Shown here in pieces: positions 12,501 to 24,500 of a DNA stretch of 64,000 nucleotides. The DNA is taken from assembly GCA_946406115.1 (NCBI GenBank), contig OX291550.1:31162722-31226721 (forward strand), written 5' to 3'. Position numbers and translations under genes: made by a program. Numbering within the stretch: the stretch's first letter is position 1; each line of letters starts with the position of its first letter. A model generated the notes under the pieces. It had not been told where the DNA came from. It saw only the letters and a program-made list of their open reading frames with translations, and did no database searches. This stretch comes from Apoda limacodes. Taxonomy: Eukaryota; Arthropoda; Insecta; Lepidoptera; Limacodidae.

Positions 12501-15500
12501 TTTTGTAAGTATATGGGAGAAATATATCGCATCTGCATGGTCGTAAAACTATAGTTAGTCGGCCTCGGTACGTACTAACGGTCCCAGATGACGATCTCGC
12601 TGTCCGGATCTCAGAACAGAAAAAGCAATGAGAATTAGCATGTTCGTTGGCTAGTTAGAAAACCACCGTAGTCTTTTTGCCCACAAACTTGATCGTGTCG
12701 TATTTTCTCACATATCAAATCAATACCTGTGATTGGTTTCGTAACTTAGCTTTAGCTTGACCTACGCGTAGCAAATCTTGAATAGTACTATAAAAATAAG
12801 ACAATCATAGAAAAAAGATACATAATACGAACACAGTTAAGTCGCTTATCATATGCGCGCGTCATAGATTTACGACATTCTGATTTCCAATGCCATATGC
12901 TACTCGATGTCGTCAGAGCTACTCGATTAGTGATGTAGGTTAAAGATGACGTCATATGTGAAAGTATTGATAAATGTTTATTCTAAGAAATTCATATTGT
13001 TGGTTCTACACTACCATTATTATAACAACAAGTAAATCACTGTGTTAAAGCAAAAAAAAATGTTTTCTAATTGTCTGTTATTAAGAGGATAGACGCTTTT
13101 AGGGCATCTATCCTATCTCAAAACTGAAGCATCTGTACTTTAAGCTAGGGATAGATGCCTCTTATATTTACAAAAAAACGGGTTGCACTCCGGGAGTGCC
13201 GGCAGAAGTGAAAACATACTCCCTATTTACTTCCCATCACTTCTTATCCATATTTATTTATCAAAAATAATAACTTTTGTTTATTTACTTTTTTGACGTT
13301 GTATATTTGACAGCTCAAGCTGTCATAGAATTAAGATCCCATATCCAACCTCCCTGTACTACTCATAATCGCCATATACTAAAAATAAAAACTAACCTAA
13401 TGTAAATAAAGGTCACTTGTCCTAACGCGAGTTACATCTTACGAATTTTCGATCAGGACACGTGACCTGACGCGAGTTTAACAGTTTTTACCCATCACAA
13501 AAAAAGTGCACAGCGCCGCTAAAGAAGTTTTCACTTCAAAAATATAAGCATTCTTCAACAAAGATTAATGTTTAAACTTAATACAAAAAATCATATATTG
13601 TTAGTTCTACACTACCGTTATTGTAACAACAAGTAAATCACTGTATTAAAGCAAGCAATTTATGCAATCTTCATCAAAGATTGAAATGTTTCAACTTAAT
13701 ACAAAATTCCTTACAATATTATATTTTACATTTGAGAATATATATTGTTCCTCGTATGTAAATCACGGATAGCGTTAAATCAAAGCAATTTGCATTGATC
13801 CAAGCAATCTTTTTTCCGTTTATTACTGTATTCTGACATATTTATTAAATGCTGTGGCAAAAGCAGTATAAACCGCGTCCACCTGACGGCTAGAATCCAT
13901 GGCGCTCGAAATTATCTTGTGAAAGTTAACAAGTTAGTGCCAACATTACGCCCTTTATAAAAACCATGCTGATAAGGAGTTATGTAACGGTGAACTGAAT
14001 TTAACAACTGGCCTGTAACGATTTTTCTAAGAGCTTGCCAAAGTGGCACAACTAAGAAATTGGACGATATTTAAATACATACTGGCTAATTGCTCCTTTA
14101 GGTATAGGCGTCATTTAATATCCATATAGAAGGAGAATACCCTGCGGCAACGAGTTAGTAAATATTATTGTTACGGGTAGGACATTTTAAACAAACCATT
14201 ATTGTTGATTAACACTAAATTCTACGTTAGGATGATTTAAGGTTTGAAATTGTGTGTCCAATACTTAACAATAGGTGTAATTATTTAAATGCTAAATGCG
14301 TGCAAAGTGCAAAAAATGACACAACCGCAGTTTAATTAGTTTGACTAACCTTGTGGCCGCCTTTCTCGACGGTAAAGGGTGACTGTCCGTGTGTCCTATC
14401 GTCAGCAGGGGCCTAGCTTGAACACAGGGAATTTTTACTTTAAGAGATATCAAAAAAAATGGGGCTAGATAAGAAATTAACCAAAAGTTATGTCGTAATC
14501 ACCGTGACGTCGCCGCCAGCCGCCGCAGCCACAATCCAAATCAATCTGTAGGTCGATTCCGTAAAAAGATTGCTAACCTTTTTTGTTTGAAATTTTCGAA
14601 TTTGACAGTAATGCGATTCCGGATGCTCAAAATTTCAGCTTCAATTACAAACAAAGTTTGATTGCAGCTGAAATTTATCGATATATTTTTTTTGTATGAA
14701 AACAGTGATTCCGTAAAATCGTTGCAAACGTTTTTGCACTCAACTGACAGTTTGTGATAGCAGCTTTCCTCATGTTGATAGAAGCTAGTCCGACGGTGTT
14801 TCTTATCGATTTCATATATTCAAAAAATTAAAATGTAAGTATTTTAATTAGGTTTCTTTAATGATTTCAGTGTTTTGTACAATAAAATTACCCTAGTAAG
14901 TGTTATGTAGCTGTTCTTATTAAATATCTTTCATTTTAGTACCACAATGGCACGTGCGGTTTTATTGGCACACGCTGAGGAGGAACGGCGCAAAAATATA
15001 TTAAAGTTGTGTCGTCGAGAGATGAGGGACGCCAGCAACCCTTTAGCACTCCCTGGCAACGAATTCGTGGCTCAGTTCCGCCTCACGAAAGCTGCTTTCG
15101 AAGAGTTGTGCAGGGAGGTGATCCCGTTGTTACGAACCCGCAAAAGGAATACAATGATTCGCGAAGAACTTAAAGTAAGTCAAGCCGATATTACGCGGAT
15201 CAACAATTCTATTGACCATTGAGTTTATAACCAAACACGTCAATCATTTAAATTACATTCAATGTTTACTTAGCACATTGCAATGTTGCGCCATCTCGTA
15301 CCTTTGGTAATTTCGTGAATCTGTGACTAATAAATACATGAGTAGAATAAATAAAAAGGGATCCTTAACAATTTTCACAGTTTAATTTAATCAGTTTAGT
15401 TTCAAAGATTGCCTGAAAATGACTGGTGGTGCTACCACTTAAATACCATTCTTGAAATAACACTTCTGCGGACCTGAAAGAGTATGCTTCGCTGCTGAGT

Positions 15501-18500
15501 GCGGAATGAGTTATTATTCAATTTTAATGTTTACACATTTAAATCACATTGAACAATGATTAATATTGTTACCATTGCAATAAAAGCTTCGGTGAATTTA
15601 GGCTTTCAATTAGATTGCACAATTGCATGGAATGTATATAATGTATTTAGATGCTTCAATGCAATTGAAGCGATCAAATTAAAAGCAATATTGAACCGAA
15701 ATTAAACAATATAATATAATATCAGCTTTAGGTTGTGTTCAAGTTTCTATATCCAAATCATCTTTATCAGGTACTAACTTATTGTTTATTTTTGTTTGTA
15801 GGTTCTTGCAGCTTTATCTTTTTTTGCCTGTGGTTCATATCAGCGTGGTGTTGCTTCATCTTACCTCCACAATATGTCGCAGACCTGTTTGAGTAGGTGC
15901 TTGGAAGAAGTTACCAATGCCATTAATACGGAGGCAATTTTAAAAAAATATAGCAAGTTTCCCTCTCAAAGACTCCAAAGAGAAACTATTATGGCAAAGT
16001 GAGTACCCACTAAACCATATAATATATAAACTTATTTATACTGTAGAAATATTTGTTTTCTATTAAGTCCCATATAAAAAACATTTTATCAGCAAGTTGA
16101 TATCGTTAAAATGTAAAATATTAAATCAGAACAAAATCTTTATTGGGATAAACTGATAATATATGTAAAGTAACCAACCTGACCTATTAAGCCAAAAAAA
16201 ACAAACAATTTAATTAATATTAGTAAATAATTTTAAGTTTTAATCTTTTCTAGTTTTATGAACATGAAAGGTATCCCGGGGATAATCGGATGCATTGATG
16301 GGACACATGTTTCTATTATCCGGCCGGTGGACCATGAGGATTTTAATCGCAAAGGATACCATTCCCTTAATGTATTAGTTGTAAGTTTTTTATAACATAC
16401 ATTTTTTTAAGACTAATACAACATATTTTAATCATTTTAGAATTATCAGTAGTACTAAAAAATCAATAAAGTACCTACCTGCTCAAATTAAATTAAATTT
16501 GCTATTTAAATTGTTTAATATTACAGATATGTGACCGCTATTTAAACATAACATATGTGGATGCATCTTATGGTGGGGCAGCTCATGATAGCTTTATTTG
16601 GGCTCAAAGCCCACTAAAGATGTATTTGGAGCAACTAAACTTAAATGGCGAGAGTTGCTGGCTTTTGGGTATGTAGACCTATTACTAGATTATAAGATAC
16701 TAGTCCACTTAGTACTAATATTATAAATGCGAAAGAACCTGTGTCTGTCTGTCTGTTACTCTTTCATGTTGCAATAGAGCATCCGATTGAGCCGAAATTT
16801 GGCACAGGTATAGTTGGAAAGACAGAAGAACATAGGATACTTTTTATCCCAATTAAGAAATATATTTTCTTTCATCAAGAGTTAGGAATATATTTTTTGC
16901 AAATCCTGTCTGTCCTTCCTTTGCGTCGCAACGGAGCATCTTAACCGCTTAACATAAGGTGGGCCGCAAGCTTGTTTGCCACCTTGGTGGTATTAAAAAA
17001 AGAAATGAATAAATGAAGATGTAGAAGTGACTGCAACATCTATGAGATTAATGGTTTTTTGTTTGTTTTCAGGTGATTCTGGTTTTGCCCAAAGGGCCTA
17101 CATGATGACACCGATATTACAAGCTGCAGAAGGTTCGGCAGAGGAACATTACACAAAGCTTCACTGCAGCACTCGTAATGTTGTTGAAAGATGTTTCGGC
17201 GTCCTTAAGTCGCGTTGGCGGTGTTTGTTGGGACACCGCGTGCTTCACTATAACCCTGCGAAAGCTGGGAAAATAGTGAATGCATGTGCTGTGTTGCATA
17301 ATATCGCCAACACACATAAGGTTCCTGTACCCAGGCTAACTAATGTTGACCTTCAACTGATCCGGCGTGGTCAGCTTCAGCTAAGGTACGACATCAGTAA
17401 CAATGCAGATGCAGATGTCAGGAGCATGCTTGTACAGACGTTATGGTCAGTAAGATCATAGTTACTGATTGACATAACATCATGGTTGAGCGAAGCGGTG
17501 GCTGATTCATGTGTCATACTCTAGAACGGGTGCCGCCTGTTGAGACTGGTCTGCTCTTGCAAACTTCTTTGTATCCCTGTATTTAGTTTTACTTTTTTGT
17601 TTTGTTTATCAATACTGTAAGATATTGATTATTTCTAAGTCATGAATAGGTACATAAACTGTCTTTTTTTAATATTTTGCAATTAGATACTTCTTTATGT
17701 TGTGCTTGTGCACTTTATGTTTTTTATGTTTGTAATGGAAAGTGTCCTTCTGTGATAGGAAGAGGATTTTCCAACATTTTAAGTGGACACTTTAAGAGAA
17801 AGGGAGAAAAGAAATGCCCTTGCTGAGTTTCTTGCCGGTTCTTCTCAGTACAAGGTCTCCCACCCTATAGACTTACGAACCGATGGCGTAGTGACATTCA
17901 TAAGTGCTCAATTATTGTAGCCTAAATTGAATAAATGATTTTGATTCTGATTTTTTGATTTTCATTTATTGTTCTCCCTTCAGCCTTCTTTCTCAACTGG
18001 CAATGAGAGGATTGGACACTAAAATAATGGTACTACAACCAATTGTACTAATATCTTTTACCCGATTCAAATCGTGGTTAGGCGACAGAACCCTGTAACA
18101 ACTCAATAACCAGTGGGCGGAACAGATGGACTGCAGACCAACTAAAAACTACTCTTACATCCCTGGACGAACACTTGTCGCATAAGCTACCACAACTCAG
18201 TAGGAAAAACCTACGCTATATAGTTGGCATAGGTCTACGGCCAACTAAACAAACATTTCATTAATGTCGGCGTCACCAACCAGCACAGGGGTGCAGGGGC
18301 TGCATGGAGGTCAAGAAGACACCTACTCACGTGATCCTGCGCTGCAAAAGCGTGAGCAACCCACGGGCAAAGTTCCCTAACGATCTACAAACCATGAAAG
18401 ATTTCTGGACAGACCTAAAGTGGTATGAGTAACCAATGCGTATGAACTGGTTACTTACGTACAATGGCCTAAATATGAGGCTCCTTTAACCGGTAGTAGA

Positions 18501-21500
18501 ATAATAATAACATTTGGCATGTCATCATGGTGCTATTTGTTCATTTATTGTAAAATTTCGGTGTGATTAGTATAAAATTTTAAAATATTTTGTTAATAAA
18601 ATAGATCATATATTTTATATTGTAATTTATTTTTTTTATTTATAGTTAACAGTAATTTGCTACCTTTATGGTACCTTGATAACAAGAGAGCCGTAACAAT
18701 CGGTCAGCGACTTGTCTTAATAATATTGATTTTGTGGCATAAAAAAGTTATAAGTAGTTTATTTGTTGCCAAAATTACAGTGTCGAAAATTATTCCTATG
18801 TTCTTGTCATATAACAGCAGTCGTTAAGCCTCTATTGAGAACTTGCCTGCTGCTGCTCTACAAGCTGCTGCAGACGTCCGAACATAGTGGTTTATTTGAT
18901 GCCAAAATTACAGTGTCGAAAGTTACCCCTATGTTCTTGTCATATGACAGCAGTCGTTAAGTCGTCGTCTCTATTGAGATCTTGTTTGCAGCAGCTCTAC
19001 TATCTGCTGCAAACTTCCTAATATTGCCCCCCCCAAGGTCTCCTCCAGCGTGATGCGCCGCTCCTCTAGTGCAATGCGCCGCTCCTCCAGTCCAACCAGC
19101 ACAGGGATGCAGGGGCTGCATGGAGGGATCATTCTCACTAGATCCATTGTCCAGATCCATAATGGATCTAGTGAGATATTATTTTCTTAATAGATCCATT
19201 TTTAAAAGTGTGTATCTACTGAGAAGTATTTGTCTCGCTAGTACCGTTAACCAGAACCAGATTTGAAAGTGTGGGTCTACTAAGGAATTTCTTTCTCACT
19301 AGATTCAGTTGTGGATCTGATAAAAAAATTTGGTAGGCTAGGCTTGTTGTACCCTAGGCTGGGGAGATAACGGAACTTGCTTTCTAATACTATTTCAGGT
19401 ACTCATATTTCCCCTGCCATATTTTTATTTTTACCAACTTTAAAAAAGGAGGAAGTTCGCGAATGGTCTGTAGGTACCCATATAAGAGATATTATTAATT
19501 CAAAACTAAAAATTAACCGACTTTATAAAATGAGGATCCATACTAATACTATTACTAATACAGTATTATAAATTCAAAAGTGTCGGTATCTGTCTGTCTA
19601 TTAATCCGTTAAATTTTACAGTTGGACCAATTGTGATGAATTTAATATGGAGATAGTTTGAACCGCAAAAGACAAGAAAAATACTGTTTTTCTTAATATA
19701 TTTTTTATTTTATTTTATATATTAAAAAAAAATTAAACTATTGATCTTACACGTGTAGTTATTTTACAAAAGATCTCATCAAGATCTTTATTTCAAATGA
19801 CAGCTGTCAAACTAGAAAGGTATATATCTCTGTAACTATTGATCGTAGACTAGTAGTTTCCCTAGTAGAAATCATAGATCTCATCAAGATCTTTATTTCA
19901 AATGACAGCTGTCAAACTAGAAAGGTCTATATCTCTAACTATTGATCGTAGACTAGTAGTTTCCCTAGTAGAAATCATAGATCTCATCAAGATCTTTATT
20001 TCAAATGACAGCTGTCAAACTAGAAAGGTTTATATCTCTGTAACTATTGATCGTAGACTAGTAGTTTCCCTAGTAGAAATCATAGATCTCATCAAGATCT
20101 TTATTTCAAATGACAGCTGTCAAACTAGAAAGGTCTATATCTCTGTAACTATTGATCGTAGACTAGTAGTTTCCCTAGTAGAAATCATAGATCTCATCAA
20201 GATCTTTATTTCAAATGACATCTGTCAAACTAGAAAGGGGTATATCTCCGTAACTATTGATCGTAGACCAGTAGTTTTCCTAGTAGAAATGATAGATCTT
20301 ATCAAGAAAAAGTTACCCCTATGTTCTTGTCATATGACAGCAGTCGTTAAGTCGTCGTCTCTATTGAGATCTTGTTTGCAGCAGCTCTACTATCTGCTGC
20401 AAACTTCCTAATATTGCCCCCCCCAAGGTCTCCTCCAGCGTGATGCGCCGCTCCTCCAGTGCAATGCGCCGCTCCTCCAGTGCATTGCGCCGCTCCTCAG
20501 CTGCGATGCGCCGCTCCTCAATGTCGTACGCCCAGCCTGGCAAGTTGTTATCACGATCTAAACAAAAATTACTATTGATATTTGCGTAATCCGAGAGAGA
20601 CTCATTCATCAGAATTTATGCAGATTTCGCGGGATTATAAGGCTGTTGGGATGGACGGAAGAGATAATGTTTAAGATCAAAAAAAAAAGTTTAGTATGTT
20701 TCTCCTTCGGCGATTTTACAAAATTTTCATTGTAATCCTAACAAACATGCTTCAAAGTTGTTGTAAACTAGTAGGTATAAAAGTTTAACATTTACTTCGC
20801 CTAGGTCTGGACCTCCTCACAGGAGCCACTGGGGAACGGCCGGGGAGCATCTCCCGTCGCTCTGAAAAACAAAATATATATTTATAATAATATTAAAATT
20901 TGTTATGTAAAACAAAGATTAGTAATTACTAGATCTTTTTAACCGACTTAAAAAAAAGGAGGTTATCAATACGAAAAGTATGTTTGTAATTTATATCTTG
21001 CAGTTCCTATGATGATAATCTAGTAGGGCTTCCAAACATATCTACAAAATTGAAACTAAAAATTTATCAATGTCCTGTCAGTACTTATATCAGCCTTATG
21101 AGGTTATTTTTTTCTTTTGAGTGCAATTGAAGTTTTGAAGAATTTGAGTACAGTTGAAGTCGGTTTATGAATGAATAAATTTTCTTTATTGCACAATTTA
21201 AATAGAAGTACAATAAAAAGCTAGAATTAAAAAAAAAAAGTACAAATAGGCGACCTTATCGCTAAAAAGCGATCTCTACCAGGCCAACCTTTTCGGTTTA
21301 ATTTTTTGTTAAAATGTTATTTATGGTTCCGCAGCCACTTGGCAAAAAAAGATTATTAAACCTATTTATTTTCCTTTCTTCGCATTGATTCTGATGAAAA
21401 TTTACAGGAAGCCTATGTAAACCGCCATAAATTTGTATTACGAAAAATTAAGCGTAGCTACATTAAATTGAGGGATAAATGATTTTTTTGACGCACGTTA

Positions 21501-24500
21501 TTACGTAAGTCCAATACATTTCAAGTTTTTTTAGGCTATCCTTTTCAGGTCATGAGCCCATTTGGCTAGAGGGCGACCGACGCTGCGCTTACTGATCCGT
21601 GGTCTCCACTCTAGAACATGACATTGTCTGCCCCAACGGCCATCTTTCTGCACAAATGTGACCTGCCCATTGCCACTAGATTATTCTGAGGGCTATGTTG
21701 ATGAATTTGGTTCTTTGTCGGATCTCGTTATTTCTGACCATATCCATCAGACAGTATAAACGACTTTTAACATATAGGTCGGCCAACTGTTAGTGTTTTT
21801 ACGTGCCTGCGCCATAGGTCATGACAGGCAAGACCTATGTTAAAGACATTCGTCTATAAACATTGGGGTAACAAAAAAAACATACGCCCAACTCGCACTT
21901 GTTGGTTTTTTTTAAATAATAGCTCTTTGCGGACATTACCTTGCGCAGTAGGAGGTGCGGGCTCAGCGCTGGGAGCTGCACTTGCCTGGGGTGCCTCAGT
22001 CAGAATCTCTGAAACATAAATATATTTTTTAAGCTTATTTAAAATAATGTTTAAATAAAGTCTGTTTCTGTGGCAGATAGACAAAACAATTCCGGTTGAG
22101 GACATCCCAGCGGTTCACTAGATTTTTTGATTTTCTCTTTGTAAAAACTGTAATTTAAAAATTTGTATAAACCGAAAATAAACCTAGTCATAAGCTTATT
22201 TCAGAATGTTTTGTTTTGTTTCTAGAATATGTCTCAGAGTTTTAAAAGCGGCAACTTTTAGGGAATATTCTATTTACAACTCAGACATATTCTAGATTTC
22301 TTTCGTGTTCTCATTAAGCTGGAGCCTCCCTCAAAAAAAATATTTTTTGACAATTTGTATGGCTTTGAGTAAACAAGATGCTTATACTATGAAAATTTGA
22401 AGACTGTAGTTCTAACCGTTTGGCTGTAAACCCTTTGTGACGGACATGTGAGTGACAGCAATAGAGCTACGTTTGGATCCTTCAAGTACGGAACCCTAAA
22501 AAGCTTTCATGTTTATCAAAAGGTTTGTGCAACTAGTCTCAAACCCACAGCATTGCAGTCGGTTGTATAACTATGCGTATAATTTTTTTGGCAACTTGTA
22601 GCAGCTTACCTTGCACGGTGGAGGGAACCAGCTCTAGCTGCGGCTGCTCGGGCAAGGTGTCTAGAAAGTAATAATAGATAGTTAAAGAAGGAGTGAGAAT
22701 CCAATTTGAGCGCTCTGAGCGTTCTGTATTAAATAGAAAATTTTATATTTCTCTGAGAAACCTTTACTAAAATATTGACACGTATTTTCACAGCTATTAT
22801 TATAATTTAAATGTGTAAAAATTTTTAGAGCTGTAGCCTTAATCACTGCATAAATTGATTCTATTTTTCATTTATTTTTATACCACCAAGGTGGCAAACA
22901 AGCTTACGGCCTATCTGATGCTAAGCGGTTACCGTAGCCTATGAACGCTTACAACACGAGGGGAGTTACTCACGCATCGCCTTTCAAATTACTACCTTCT
23001 TCAAGAACCCGATACCGAAGTCCCTAGAGAAAATCTCGGTAGGCTTATACAGTCTTGGTTGACTATGGTTAGCTCTTGGATTATATAATTTTAAATATTT
23101 AGTTAATTAGTCTTTACTGAACCATAATTTATTTTTGAGAATCAAAAACTGTCCCTTTATATAACATATGTACATAAAATTCACAGAAACACATGTCATT
23201 TATTAACAATTTGCATGTTCAACTTAAAGGTTTGTGCCCTGTGCATCCTGCTGCATTGAATGAACACTGCATAACTTGCAATGCACAATCAAAATGTACT
23301 AAAGCTCCCTCTCCAGCGATGTTCAGTTCCGAGATCATTTGCTAGAGAAGGTAAAGCTGGCGTCCAAAAAACTTGGTGTACTCAACAGAGCGAAGCAGTA
23401 CTTCACGTCGAGGCAAAGGTTGCTACTTTACAAGTCGCAAGTCCGGCCCCATATGGAGTACTGCTGCCATCTCTGGGCGGGTGCACCCGGATACCAGCTT
23501 GGCCCTTTTGACTCGGTTCAACGACGGGCTGTGAGAATTGTCGACGATCCCAAACTCACTTGCGGTATCGAGCCCTTTAGTCTGAGGAGCGTCCATAGGC
23601 TACGGTGACCGCTTACCATCAGGCGGACCGTAGGCTTGTTTGCCACCTTATTGGAATAAAAAAAAAAAAAAATACTAACAAGTTTCGAAGTAATTGTGGT
23701 CTCCAAGACCTCCAAACTCCACCTCCACCTCGTAGTCCTCCACCTGCGCGTCGTTCTCCTCCATTTCTATGTCCCCTGTTAAGCAACAGAATATTAGAAA
23801 TATATAATTATCAACAAATGTCATGTTCGTTCATATTCATTCATCCATCAAAATTACATATAAATAATATGTATTCTAAGCTTACATAAAGCGGAGTTGG
23901 TGGAAGTCCTTGGTGCGGGCGTCTGGTAGTTGGCTGCGGCTGTGGTAGTGGGTAGATGGTTTGGTATCTATAATGAATTAATTTTTTTTAATTTTATGAA
24001 TTATCTATTTTATAAAGAGGCCTAAAAATATATAACATTAACTTGCCTTTTATAGATATATATCAAATTGTGTATTTGAATCGGTCCATATAAAAGGGAC
24101 ATCATCACTTTTTTAAGGTATACTTAAGAAACCACAATAATTAAAACATTATTTGAAGAACAATATGGTAATATGCATATAATTTCTTGGAATAATAGTT
24201 CTGTAAAATTGACCGTTTCATTTTCTTTATACAAATATTGTTGACTTGTGATTTCAAAATCAGTCAGTTGATGGCATATTACATGCATGATTCCCAGGAT
24301 CAGGCACATCAGTCATTTAGGTATTACTTTTCTGCAGACCAATTTAGATGAGAGAAAAGCATTGGTTTACCCTAAAGAAGTTTAGAAAAAATGAGGATTA
24401 AAACTAAATTATCCGCACTAAAAAATTGCTTTAAATCAATAGGCTTCACCTCTGAGAGGCCCTGAACAGTATTCAATCATGTTGTTTTCCGGCGAAAAAA

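Noticed and set aside
18957..19160. 67-codon open frame on the - strand
   Set aside because: Out of frame with the duplicated Myb-like exon it overlaps.
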